DNA from: Favolaschia claudopus
Lineage: Eukaryota; Basidiomycota; Agaricomycetes; Agaricales; Mycenaceae
Direction: 5' to 3'
DNA length: 64,000 nt
NCBI GenBank assembly: GCA_037176885.1
Contig: JAWWNJ010000005.1
Location: 1,116,001-1,180,000 of the forward strand
The translations under genes and the position numbers were made by a program. The notes below the pieces were generated by a model that saw only the letters and a list, made by a program, of their open reading frames with translations, was not told the DNA's origin and searched no databases. Positions 46,182 through 57,364 of this stretch are shown in pieces; the stretch's first letter is position 1, and every line of letters begins with the position of its first letter.

Positions 46182-48194
46182 ATGATTTGGAGGCTCTCCT
46201 CGCCGCAGGCAAGAGCGATACTCGATTCTCTGCTAGTCGTTTGGGATACTCCTCGAAACGGTTGACCGTCTTTGAAATCGGCTCTTGTCGCGTCTACTTT
46301 GGCTTCGTATTATTCTCCCAGTTCCCTCACCTCGGTTTTCGTTAATCGGCATTTGCTGTCGTCGGGCACGCGTTGGAGGCCGCTGTGCCCACATACAACA
46401 GCGCGGCGCTTTTCATTCGCGTGGTTCGAAGCAACGAGCGACTGAATTCAACGACATTCAAGAGGAAGCGACCAGAGCAGCCATCTTGGAGAAAGTCATG
46501 AAAGGTCGTCAACCCACTGATCTAATGCTTCGCTGTAAGACATATAAAAATTTCCTTCTTCACTGCATTGAGTCATGCTGTACAGGCACTGTACTAGATC
46601 ACGACGGTATGCAGAGCCGTAGTCACTCGAGGCGCCGGATAATTCAATATTACAAGGCAACGTGAAAACGATATCTGGACAATTCAAAAAATCGGATCTG
46701 TGTTGGTGAACACCGGTTGAATGTGTGTCGACGTCTCAATACTGTGTCCTCCATGCTAGACTCATCTTCTATCTACAAGCCTCGAGACTTGCGGAAAATT
46801 GACTCACGGGTGCCTAATCTCGTCCCCACTATCCTGATTCGAAGAGAGGCTTTCCTAGTATGTATGTTTTAGCCTACGCCACGTACGGCCAAGATGACGA
46901 CGGACGTCTATAGGTGAACATCCTACACATCCGGGCTCTAGTCAAGGCCGACACAGTGATTCTGTTCGACACATTTGGGTCTGCAGATTCCCGACTACAC
47001 TCCGTGTTTCTGTATCACCTTGAGGTCAGCTCGATCCACACATTGCTTGCTCGAGATGGCTGACATTTCCATTCGCAGCATAATCTCAAGACTAAAGGAT
47101 TGGGCTTACCTTATGAGTTCCGGTAATGCCCCCCTCAAATGTTAAGGAATTTTATGTTGAGATTCTTGCAGAGCTCTGGAGTCGATTCTTCTATCTGTTG
47201 TCAGCGCACTGGAAGCTGAAATGGTCTTCATTCGCAATCTCGTTGGCGGCTTACTGGCGGAGATGGAGGACAACATCGACCATGATCGCTTCAAACGCTT
47301 GCTACATTATTCCCAGGCGGCTCGCGAGCTTCAAAAATAGAGCCAAACTGGTTTGTGCCTTCTATGCAAGTCGCGTGCTTCTGGTTCATGTTTCGAACTA
47401 CAGGTCGAGGAAGCTCTGGATGAAGTATTGGCTCAAGGTGGCGATGACTTCGTTTCAACTGAAAGCAGCGCTGACGAGACTCGCAGACGACGACCTTACG
47501 GCCATGTACCTCACGGACAAGACAAATGATATCACCAGGGAATTGGACGACCATGAGGACTTGGAAGTCTTGCTGGAGTCCTTCAATAAGCAAGTGGAAG
47601 AAATTGTCAATGAGGCCGAGAATATTGAGTCAGCATCACCATCTGCTCATGTGTCACCATTCTGAGGACTTCCCCAGACCAACGTGCAATCAACGCAGGA
47701 GATTGTCGAGCTCATACTGGACTCTAATCGAAATGCCTTATTAGCTCTCGATCTCAAGGTTCTTATACTTCCTTGAGTCTTCGCCGTCATCCGCTGAATG
47801 TCCCCCCAGGTCTCCATCATCACAATGGGTATCGGGTCTGGGGCCATGGTGGCCGGAATATTCGGCATGAACGTGAGCCTCACTCGTCTCCTCCAATTTA
47901 GTATCGCTCACGCCAGGGCTTCCAAGTTGCTGAGTCAATTCGAGGACGCACCCATGGGCCTTCTACGGCATGACGGGCTTCGCTACGGCTCTCGTCGCAG
48001 TCGTGGCTCTTAGTGGCCTGCGAATGTGCGTATTTTCTCCCGCTCAACTTTACGCTCACTGACGGGCCGTCTTCAGATTAGCTAAAATCCGCAAAGTCGG
48101 ACTGTCCAATACCAGCAATTCCAGCCAGAGAGGACGGCGGAGGCCGTGGCTTCCTCTCCCATTGCGACAACGGACGCCCGCTGGTTGGTCATGA
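46182..48194 (+). CDS. MRS2: Mitochondrial magnesium channel MRS2-like
   Basis: Inner-membrane Mg2+ channel of the CorA/Mrs2 family. The ATG opens a short basic exon (MIWRLSSPQARAILDSLL), spliced at 46261-46321 to a basic, Arg-rich presequence. Matrix-domain blocks follow: ISGQFKKSDLYSSS, YKPRDLRKIDSRVPNLVPTILIRR, NILHIRALVKADTVILFD, GLPYEFR, ALEAEM and DDDLTAMYLTDK. The channel part is SIITMGIGSGAMVAGIFGMN with the invariant GMN, then helix 2 in GFATALVAVVALSG and a basic tail. Introns are short, and the ones I checked keep frame. It is transcribed away from protein B. Confidence 0.88.
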
Positions 48195-48761
48195 CAAACG
48201 GACGCTTCCAAAACCCTGGATCAATGTACATGAATGCTGCATCCTAATCCTCACTCATAGTCTACCACCTTGCATATGTAAAATCTACAGCATTTAATTT
48301 ATCCTCACTTTTTCTCGAAATCATTCCTGATTCAGCTCGGTTTGCTATCAGTCGTGAATTTGAGTAAATGAATATACACGGCAATCCAGCGTCAAGAAAC
48401 AGAAAAATTTCCACACGAAGCCTATGAGGCAAGCGCGTGCGAGTCCGAGCAGGAAAATCCAAGCAAGCAGTCAACGTCGCTGCAGCTGCGATGAGTAAGT
48501 CTGAGCGGGCTGAGGCCACTCAGCCTCAGCCGCGGATTCCCTACCATGTACCAAGTACATGATATCCCCAATCTTTGTCCGAACTCTGGCGCTCGAACGA
48601 CTCGGAGAAGTCCGAGAGACCGACGATACTGTTACTGGCCACGGTTTCTCCACCATGGCAGTAAATCAAGTTGTATGAATACAAAAAGGCAAACACAACA
48701 CACATACATACAGAACATACAAGGATTCAAATGCGAACTTCCACTTGAAGGCCTTTCGAGG
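48195..48761. other. Convergent intergenic region
   Basis: Between MRS2 and DUF1295 copy 1. The right part (about 48660-48760) matches the 3' flank of DUF1295 copy 2 on the other strand, including a shared CTTTTGTATTCATAC-like stretch. Confidence 0.5.
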
Positions 48762-49762
48762 CTACAAGATACCCGGGATGATCGCATACGGAACACGCCT
48801 CTTGTAGTCGTTCCACTGTGCGCCATACTTGGAGGCCATATAGCCGCTAAGCTCTGGGATTGACGAGCCATAGAAGTTGACGAGCTGAAGCCCAGCCATG
48901 AAGGCCGTACCCCCCAACGAGCCCTACCACGACAGCGTCAGGCAACATCGCCTTTTAAATTTGAAATAGAGCTGGGACTAACGGTAACAAGAGTAGTCCC
49001 AATCCGCCAGAGGGCGTATCCGAGGTAATTCGGATGGCGGGACGACGGACCACAACCCCGTGTCGTCAATCTTGCCCTTATTCTTCAAATCTTTCTTGAA
49101 CGCCTTGCGCGACTGCTCAGCAATGAACTCGATCGAGATCCCAAGGGCGACAAGCGCGAGACCAGTCCACTGCTTCCACCCAATGCATTCTGTGAAGCTG
49201 CCGAGGATGGGGTTGGGCGACGAAGCAAGCGCATGGACGGCCACGAGCGTGTTGAAGGTGTTCATGGTGCCGTTGATTGCGCTGACTTGCAAGCCGAAGC
49301 CGGGTGAGACGCGGTAGTTTGCTCGTGAAGAGAACCCAGTATGCCTATAATATTCGAATTTCGTGAATGAACATGCTTTAAAATAGGCCCGGAAATCTGG
49401 AATTACATGGTGCAGTCCCTGAAGCGCGTACATGCCCGTGAGGAGACTGGGGACTGGACCGAGACCAGCGATGCCTGGACCAGTAGTCACCAAAAGATGG
49501 CTGGCGCGTAGACCGACGGCTGTAAGACCCTTTACTGCCCATCCTTGAGTGAAGATCAAGTATTGCAGTGGGGCACTTTGGACGTCGGGTCACTTGGTAT
49601 TATTATTTCGTCTCAGTGATATGCTGCAGCTCACTCAGACAGTCGACCTATCGCGAAGGTAGCTATACCGGGGGTACTAAAGTCGGTGGTTCCGCGAGCA
49701 TCAGAGAGGCCGCCGCCACGTTGCGAGCGCGAAATCTCAGGCAGAGGCTTCCCAGAGGACAT
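48762..49762 (-). pseudogene. DUF1295 (steroid-5-reductase-like) membrane protein, copy 1, frameshifted
   Basis: Paralogue of the intact gene at 62421-63389, in opposite orientation. Shared segments include STPGIATFAIGRLSD, TQGWAVKGLTAVGLRA, LTGMYALQGLHHV, VSAINGTMNTFNTL, ISIEFIAEQSRKAFKKDLKN and SSIPELSGYMASKYGAQW. Copy 1 differs from copy 2 by one extra base in AGCAAACTACC (about 49319) and one extra C in GTCGTCCCGCC (about 49044), some 275 nt apart. Each breaks the frame seen in copy 2 before WYxHP-like RHPNYLGY. Unless these are sequencing errors, the product is truncated. The N-terminus is ten or so residues longer than copy 2 (MSSGKPLPEISRSQRGGG). Confidence 0.75.
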
Positions 49763-49920
49763 GGTGGTAAAGGACGAGAAGTTGAGAAACTATGACGCAA
49801 CAAATTTAGAAGCCTGTTGTGATGGCAATTCGGGTGCTATAAAAGCAGACACGCTTTCGTCAAGGCCATTGTATTAGAGTAGGGTACGCAAGCAAGTATG
49901 CAAAAAATGCACAAGGACCT
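49763..49920. promoter_or_regulatory. Upstream region of DUF1295 copy 1
   Basis: Short gap to the 3' end of RPA49. A CTATAAAA lies on the plus strand near 49836, the wrong orientation for copy 1. Confidence 0.3.
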
Positions 49921-51494
49921 TCATCGCGTCTTCTTCTTTAGCCTCTGCTTCGGGAACTGAACTGGCGCAGTCAACACCGCCCTCTTCTCGTTGGCCACAC
50001 TATCGGGCAACCCCAACCGCGTCCGTTCTCGTTCTGTCAATGTACTCATTTTACACCCTAGTCAAAGTCAGAACTGCGCAGTCATTGAGCAGAGAAGTAA
50101 GTACTCACCCAACGATCGGAACACCTGCGTTATCCTGTAGAAGGGTCAGCCAAAAGCTCTCGAGGAGGTATACATATGCTTACTTCTCTGGCGCAAGACT
50201 GAGGTCACGGGCGATGAGAGCGTGATCCGCAGCATAGTTGTCTATCCGCAAGCAAAGTGCGAGGAGGTGAGCGAGAAGCAGCAATTCGAGTTGTGGTGTA
50301 GAGCGGGGTCTGTGGCGAAATAAGTTATACTTCGTAAGAAAATCATCGACACGCACTCTCTAAACCCACGCGGAGTCTCAGTGAACCTCGTCACCAAACT
50401 GTCCGACACAGTCCCGGGCACTGTAGGCATTTTCGCGGACAAGTCGTCCTTCTTGAACGGGCGGCTCGCCAGCCGGCGGAACGCCATCATGGTCGCGATA
50501 TAGAAAAGAATTTTGAGTTGGCGTTTACGGTCCTTGTCGCCGCCTTCGGCGTCAGCCATTGCCGCCTCAACGCGCGCGTTGACCCATTCCGAGCCCCGGA
50601 ACGGCAGGCCCGCCTTCCGCTCAGCCGCGCTGCCCGCCTCGTAGAACGCGCTGATGGGGAGGATCTTCCATTCGGATTCAGGAATGATTCCGTGTAAGGG
50701 ATACACGTCTGCAGGATCCGTTGCTGTAGCAGAGAACTGCGGCACTTGCCGTGTCGTATCTGCGAGCTCTTTCGCTTCCTCTATACGAGAAAATATCAGT
50801 AAGAATCTAAAGACGAAAGGCGACCACAAACCTGCGGTCATCAACCCATCTGCAGCCTTATCTATGCCAGCCATTACATGGTCCATAACACCCTCCATAG
50901 CGCCGACGTCGACGCGGTTGCGCTCTCTTGCACGAATAGCAGCCTTGGCTTTTTTCGTACCAAACGTCTCCCCGAGGGCGGTCCTGGCCTTGAGATATTC
51001 GAGAGCGCTTGGTGCAGGGGGAGGGTTCGATGGATTTTAACGCCTTGACGGTATGGGTAAGGATGTACGGAGACATGGGAGTTGGCAAGACAGAAAGTTC
51101 CGACGTGCGCTTGTCGTGCACCGCGATAACGTATCGGCAGCCCGCGTTGGCGACGCGGCGGGTCTCTTCTTCATTGGATTCGAACTCGACTGCGTCGGTT
51201 TCGCCGGCCACAGTGAGGATAGATGCTTGGTCCTCCGCGTTTGCCTTTGAGTCCAGTTTGACTTTTTTGCGATAGCATCTGAAGGCGGTGGTGGGCGGAG
51301 CAGTCAATGCCGGGAAACTTACTGGGCGATCAGCTTAGTTTTTTTCCGCGTTTCGACCACTGCTTCGACGCACCAAGGACTGGTCCGACCTCTCCTGGTG
51401 CTGCAGAGCGTGAGGATAGCTTGAAGGCTATTTCCTGTGGGGGAGAAGCTTCTCTTTTTCGTTTTTTGGAGGCACTTGTGCTGGCAGACGCCAT
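49921..51494 (-). CDS. RPA49: RNA polymerase I subunit RPA49
   Basis: Subunit A49 of RNA polymerase I, nucleolar, which stimulates rRNA elongation. It starts MASASTSASKKRKREASPP (a basic, nuclear-type tail), then AFKLSSRSAAPGEVGPVLG, FRCYRK, GETDAVEFESNEEETR, CRYVIAVHDKRTSELSVLPTP, HTVKALKSI, ALGETFGTKKAKAAIRARER and NRVDVGAMEGVM. The tandem winged-helix part comes after: VYPLHGIIPESEWKILPISAF, RQLKILFYIATMMAFRR, VTRFTETPRG and ALIARDLSL. The last exon ends PKQRLKKKTR. All parts are in the family order and the short introns keep frame. It is divergent from SET2 with 490 nt between starts. Confidence 0.9.
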
Positions 51495-51984
51495 TTGTTT
51501 TGAGGAAATTAGGCTCTGAGAGTCCAACAAGCAATAGGGATTCCTCAGAGTCTAATAAAGGGCAATTTCGAGCGGAGACAAGCAGTTATAGCCCTTTTGT
51601 GAACGGTGGTGGTGGTGGTCAAGATGAAGGTCCGAAAGCCAAATTGATGAGTTTGATACTCTTCTTGGACTGCATCCACCTGAACTTCAGCGGGTCTTCT
51701 AGCCAGGTTCAGTTGTATCTTATTATCGCTCAAGAACTCCCGATTTCGCTGCATTTTCAGGGAGAACCTCTGCCAGTTTAAATTATCGATTTTGGCCCCG
51801 TTTGATACAGCGACTGGACCCCCCTGGAAGTAAATTTCGCCGTACAGTATCATTGGCTCGACTACTAGTATAACAACCTTGGCTTGACCTTGCCTGTGAA
51901 GAAGGAGGATAAGGATACGCGCCGCCAACAACAGCTCTTTCCGCGCCAGCCGAATTCTGCTCCTTTGACCTCCCATCACCCACC
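51495..51984. promoter_or_regulatory. Bidirectional promoter region RPA49 / SET2
   Basis: 490 nt between two divergent growth-related genes. A GGTGGTGGTGG run is at about 51606. No TATA box; minus-strand open frames here look like chance. Confidence 0.45.
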
Positions 51985-54900
51985 ATGACCGCTAAAGTCA
52001 AAGTTGAGGCCAAGGCTTCGACTTCGCGGTCTCCGTCCCTGCCAGCAACTGCTAACGCTCATGGTGAGGACGTACTCATGGCAGGGGACTCTTTTTCTGC
52101 CAAGATCGAGCCAGATGAGTCCAAGCCACTTAAGCGTCATGACTCTTCGACGCCGTCCACATCTGCCGCTGCTTCTCGTTCTCAATCCGCCACTCCACCA
52201 CCATTATCAGCCCGTACGCCCTCTGGAGGTGCCAAGAAGAAGTCCAAGCCTCCCGTGCAGCTCATCGGAGACCTTCCCGTTGCCCGCGCGGAGGCCCTAG
52301 ACACATTTAATGAGCTTCAGGATAATGTTTACCAGAACAAGAGTATCGGGCGTTCTAGAGAAGCCTTGGAGGGCATGTCGTGCGAGTGTACATACCGAAG
52401 GGGTTCGTCTACGTTCTGAGGAGCTCGTTGTGGCCGTCTGTCTCAGTTTTCACACTTACACTTTGGCACCAGGGACGGACTCGCCCCACGCCGCATGTGG
52501 CGACGGCTCGAACTGTATAAATCGTCTGACGCAGATTGAATGCATGCCGGACGACTGTCGATGCGGCGCTCACTGCCAGAACCAACGGTGGGCATCGGAC
52601 GTAGTTTACGTAACGAACAGCGCTGACGCAGGCGCCGTGTAGCTTCCAGCGCAAGGAGTATGCGGATATCGATATCGTCCAGACGGAGAAGAAGGGTTTC
52701 GGGCTGCGAGCGGAGGATGACATCCCGAAGTGCGTTGTTTTGCGTTTTCGGCAGGCGAATTTGCGACTGACACCGTGTATTTCAGAGATGGTTTCATATA
52801 CGAGTACATTGGAGATGTAGTCAACCCCACTTCATTCAAGAAGCGGATGCGGGGACTATGCGGAGGAGGGCATAAGGCACTTCTATTTCATGATGCTGCA
52901 GAAAGACGAGGCGCGTGCTTCCGTCTTCCGCTGCACAACTTTTGGCTCACAGACGTCCGAAAGTTCATCGACGCTACTAAAAGCGGTGGGATAGGTCGCT
53001 TCGCCAACCATAGCTGCAACCCCAACTGCTATGTTGCGAAATGGACTGTCGGAGAACGTGTGCGGATGGGTATCTTTGCGAAACGGAAGATCCAACAACA
53101 CGAAGAGCTAACCTTCAACTATAATGTGGACCGATATGGGTGCGACACGCCACATGTTTCGCTGTTGCATCGCTAACTGCTATACAGTCACAAAGCGCAA
53201 GAGTGCTACTGCGGAGAGCCAAACTGCGTGGGGTTCATCGGTGGCAAGACTCAGACTGATATCGCAACCGTCGATGATCTCTACCTCGATGGTGCGAGCC
53301 CTACCCGCCTTTTTTTACTCGCTTACACTGACGAAATATGTTGTGTAGCTTTGGGTATCACCGATGAGGACGAACGCGCCGCCCTCAAAGGTACGAAGAA
53401 GAAAAAAGGGAAGAAACTCGACGATGAGGACTTCCTGGTAAGCTCCGAAGCTCATTTGCAAGGGTCTTTTTGTAACAAACGAATGTGCTCTGCAGCCGCA
53501 ACTGCGGTTGATCGCTGTCAAAGAACTACCCAAAATCATGACAGCACTCCGACAAACCAACAGTCGAGCTGTGACAGTGAAGCTACTCACCCGATTCAAG
53601 GTATGTACTCGTCTCTCTTCTGTCCCAGGGGATAACCTTATCGCCCCAGCTCACTAACGATGAAAGTACTATGCGAGAAATGTTGCGCCTTCGATGTATG
53701 AGTCTGATGAAGAACGTCCTCGAGGACAACGAGTCGGATTTGGAGATTGTTACCCTTGTAAGTATGCTTCACCGCTAGTCTTTTGGTTTCGTTTTCGATG
53801 GCTGATGACTGATAATCAGGTCCTGGAATCCATCCGACCCTGGCCCCTGGCTGTGCGAAACAAAGTCGAGGACTCTGGAATCGACGCCACTGTCAACGAG
53901 ATCGTGTTCAAGCCCGAGAACGAGAATGAGAACGACAAGGTAGATGAGAAACTCAAGACACTGGCACTAGACGTGGGTTTATTTTTCAGTTTTGTTAGTC
54001 GTTTGTTTGTTAACACCTTATGACAGCTCTTGGACCATTGGCTTACGCTTCCCCTCGCATATCGAATACCTAAACGTGTCATTGTCGAGGTACGTCCCTT
54101 CCTACACAAACCAAACCAAATATTCCCATTAAAGATGACGTGTTTCAGGAGGAGGAAGAGGTAGAGGAGTGGCGGAGAAAAAAAGAACCCGTAAAGGTCA
54201 ATTATAATTATGTGGAGCCTCCCTACAAGCGCCCCCGAAGGACGAACCATGTCCCATCGATCATGACGGATTGGAAGATCACACCAGGCCATTCACCAAG
54301 CGGATCGCGATGGGACATGGACACACTCAATCTAAAGCCGCCAAAACCAGAAGACGACGAGAATCTTCAACGGGCGCTTGCTAGTCGACGGGACCAGCTC
54401 GCTGAACAAGCCGAATTGGCGACTATCATCGCTGCAGCTGTTGCGCAGAAGGCTGCGGAGGATGAGAAGGCTGCGGAGGCTGCGGCCGCGGCTGCTGCTG
54501 CTGCTGCCGCCCAAGCTGCGAAGCCAAGGGAACATAAGCGGAAGCATAGGTCGCATAAGAAGGTGCAGACCGCGGAAGAGAAGGAGGCGAATAAGGAGAA
54601 GCGGCTTCTCAAACTGGTTGGTGCGGTGGTGGTCAAGTGCATGTCGAAGTACGGCAAGTCTCTAGAGCGGGAGACATTCAAGAAGCATGCTAAAGAGGTA
54701 CGAGCACGACTCTTTCCGGCGTGGGAATTGAGTGAATGTTGTCTGTGCAGTTGACGCAGCTGATTGCGGCCAAGGAGAAGAAGTCGGAGAGCTACAAGGA
54801 CAACAAGCTGGAGAGCCTCTCGGATGAGAAGGTTGCGAAAATCAAGAAGTTTTCCAAGGTATCTTCGAATGCTTCTCACATCACATTAATATTCAAAGCT

Positions 54901-55312
54901 GAATAACCATAAGGAATATATCAGCAAAGTCGTGCGAAGAGCAGAAAAGTCGGGCCATAAGGGCCATAAACACCGACCTCCATCCTCGACGGCGGACGCA
55001 ACACCGTCATCGGCAGTGGATACGCCGAATTCCATTGACGGTGTGGACACTGAGATGATGGAGATGACCGTCGAAGAAGCTATGGGCATGGATCCTGCTT
55101 CTGGGAGTGAAGATGAAGGTGAAGACGAAGACGGTGACGGCGAAGATGAAGGTGAAGGTGAAGGCGATGATGATGAGATGGATGTCGACGCGGCTGCTGG
55201 TGAGGATACGTCCATGCAAGCAACTGACCCTCGACGGCGACCGCCAAGCGAGGAAAATGCGTCCCCATCGTGGCATCCGCCAACTGAGTCGAATGGAATC
55301 TCGGTTGCATAA
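51985..55312 (+). CDS. SET2: Histone H3-K36 methyltransferase SET2
   Basis: Co-transcriptional methylation of H3 Lys36 with elongating RNA polymerase II. In order: a Ser/Pro-rich N-terminus, AWS Cys cluster ([32 protein letters not shown]), SET domain ([67 protein letters not shown]), post-SET ([14 protein letters not shown]), and an acidic/Lys linker with [18 protein letters not shown] charged Ala-rich stretch follows, then the SRI domain that binds the polymerase tail ([40 protein letters not shown]). It ends in an acidic [16 protein letters not shown] tract. NHSCNPNC and the Tyr of the active site are kept. The WW domain of yeast Set2 is not recognisable. About ten introns. Confidence 0.93.
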
Positions 55313-56107
55313 TGTACACTGTCGTGTATTATTCTGTATATTAATTCGCTGTGCCAGAGCATCGGTCGCAACGCGGGAGCCATCTGGATTCATGGAATTC
55401 ATTCAGTTTCGCGTCCTAGCCCAGCGTTTACGGTTCGTCAAGGGGGTTTGCACCCAGTTTGAGCAGCTTTCTCTTCTCGAAGCGACCGACCGTTCATTGT
55501 TGAAATTGGCTTCGAATTCGGTGACAAAGTAGCTTTGGATAAGTACAAGGCAGCACACACTCGCAGCCGGATTTGCACTCGGCTCCCGCGTAAAGTATTC
55601 ATCTTCAAGCTGCCCGGCTGCCCGAGAGGAGCTCTCGCTGACGCTGGTTTTCCTGACTTGTGTTGGCCTTCGCTAGCCACTTGTGTGAGAGCTTGGGTTA
55701 CCCCGACACGCTGGAGCTGGTATTCCGCACGTTCTTGCCCGGTCGTGCTTCCTGGAACAGAAAGTGCAATGTAGTGAATCCTACATTACTGGTGCGCATC
55801 GTGCGCATCGTGAAACTGAGAGGTTTCCTCCCGCAAATCGGCAAGAAGGTGGATGCGGAAAATGTGTCTACAATAAATTTGCAATAGCCGAATCAGGTGT
55901 GAACAGCCAGACCCTAGAAGTGAACTACTGTGCAGCCATGCGTTGCATCCTTGCTTCTGAATCGTAGTTCGGGTTGAATAGTCGAAGGTTTCTCCTACTG
56001 GCGAAGCCGGGATTGTCCGTCGGTCAAAATGGCGAAGGAGAAGCGCGTTTTATTAATCAATACACAGAAAAGCAGCGTTTCTTTTCGTTCGGGCCAACAT
56101 CTAAGGG
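55313..56107. other. Convergent intergenic region SET2 / ATP15
   Basis: No gene recognised. A 9-nt direct repeat (GTGCGCATC twice) is at about 55792-55809. Confidence 0.4.
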
Positions 56108-56438
56108 TTAAACGGCCGGAGTACCCTGCTTGGGATCTTTCTGTAGCTCGGGAACAAGCATCGTCTGATTACTTTCCAATAAGCGAACCCCGAAGCAGAG
56201 AACCCAGCAAAATAAACGAACCTGAACACCTCCTTCACCGTTCTCCCAGTTCTGGTACCTCAACAAAGTAACCCCGCGTTTCTCAGCAGCAAGGCGGTGG
56301 TTTTCTTGCAACGAATTGCGCACGGCGCGGGCAGTGATTTGGGTGTATTTGTTGTATCTAGACGGAGTTTGTGAGCCAGTCCATCGAGTACGACGTGGTG
56401 ACCGACGTGAAGACGCTCCGCCAGGTTGCGCTGCTCAT
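56108..56438 (-). CDS. ATP15: ATP synthase F1 subunit epsilon (Atp15)
   Basis: Small subunit of the mitochondrial F1 central stalk. Three exons encode about 68 residues: MSSATWRSVFT, spliced to YNKYTQITARAVRNSLQE, NHRLAAEKRGVTLLRYQNWE, NGEGGVQ, and a last exon KDPKQGTPAV. The YNKYxQI and RYQNWExGxGG motifs are typical of fungal epsilon subunits. No cleaved presequence is expected for this family. Divergent from lectin D across about 0.9 kb. Too short to be found as one open frame; it appears only after splicing. Confidence 0.88.
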
Positions 56439-57280
56439 TGTTGCGGAAAGACACAAAGGTTAGGTGTGACTTCTCCGTCACGTCACCTGTTCTTTCACCT
56501 TTCTCAACTTTCATCTACGCCTGCAGTGGAGAGCGAATGACTGGGATCTCTACGCTATAGTTTTCCAAAATTTTACGACGCGCACTTGGGTCTACATCGC
56601 GCCGTAAAGGGTCAGAAATTCGGTCTCTGGGCAAGTATATATGGTTCTCGAATCTCAAGAGTATTGCTGCCAATACGCGACCACCAGTACCTCAGCCGTA
56701 TCTGCCACTTTGCTGGGGTAATGTAACTGAGGCTGCTCAAGCTCGATACCATATCCAAGATTTTTATTCAAGACTTGTATTGGACAGAGACTTGCAGAGA
56801 GATCTCGATACCCGAATACATAACTGATTCCCAATTCAAAAATGCTCCACATTTCTTGCGCTGTCACTGCTCTGTGCGATGGGAAGACTGTTCAATACCT
56901 GGGGTAGCGTCCGAATGTCCGCAATCCTGATCGTCCTATTTTGGAACCAACCCTATTATTCCCACCAGCCTGCGAACCCACAGGGAACGACTATGCGTCG
57001 CCTTTGTTCTGCATGATTGGAAGACCTGCAAATACCTGGGGTAGCTCAACACGGATCCTCATGGCCGCATTCAGGTTTCTTTCAATTGGCTTGACCTTCT
57101 CGAAACCGACAAGGCATATCTGGTTGCAAAGTCGGTGTAACACCATCGGATGCCCGTAGCGGAGCGCGCCCAGCGACCCTCGGTCATGGCTGCACTCACA
57201 GTGGCCGCAAGCGCTTTGTTGTTGGTGTATTGCTGAAAAGGATTCGGGCAGACGACGCCGTCAATTTAGCCCAGATTTTC
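56439..57280. other. Intergenic region with a duplicated segment
   Basis: About 0.85 kb. The word AATACCTGGGGTAGC recurs at about 56893 and 57029 within longer imperfect copies (roughly 39 nt, about 136 nt apart). No gene recognised. Confidence 0.45.
56869..57043. repeat. Imperfect direct repeat pair
   Basis: Segments at about 56869-56907 and 57005-57043 share the TCTG-start, GGAAGAC and AATACCTGGGGTAGC. Identity by eye is about 80 percent. Confidence 0.5.
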
Positions 57281-57287
57281 TATAAAG
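57281..57287 (+). promoter_or_regulatory. TATA box of lectin D
   Basis: TATAAAG lies 84 nt upstream of the start codon of lectin D, similar in place to that of lectin C. Confidence 0.6.
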
Positions 57288-57364
57288 GCAGTCAGAGCAC
57301 AGATGCCTCCTCATAGTTTCGCCTTTCTTTCTTCCCCACCTCTCAAAAAACGTCTTCAGTCCCT

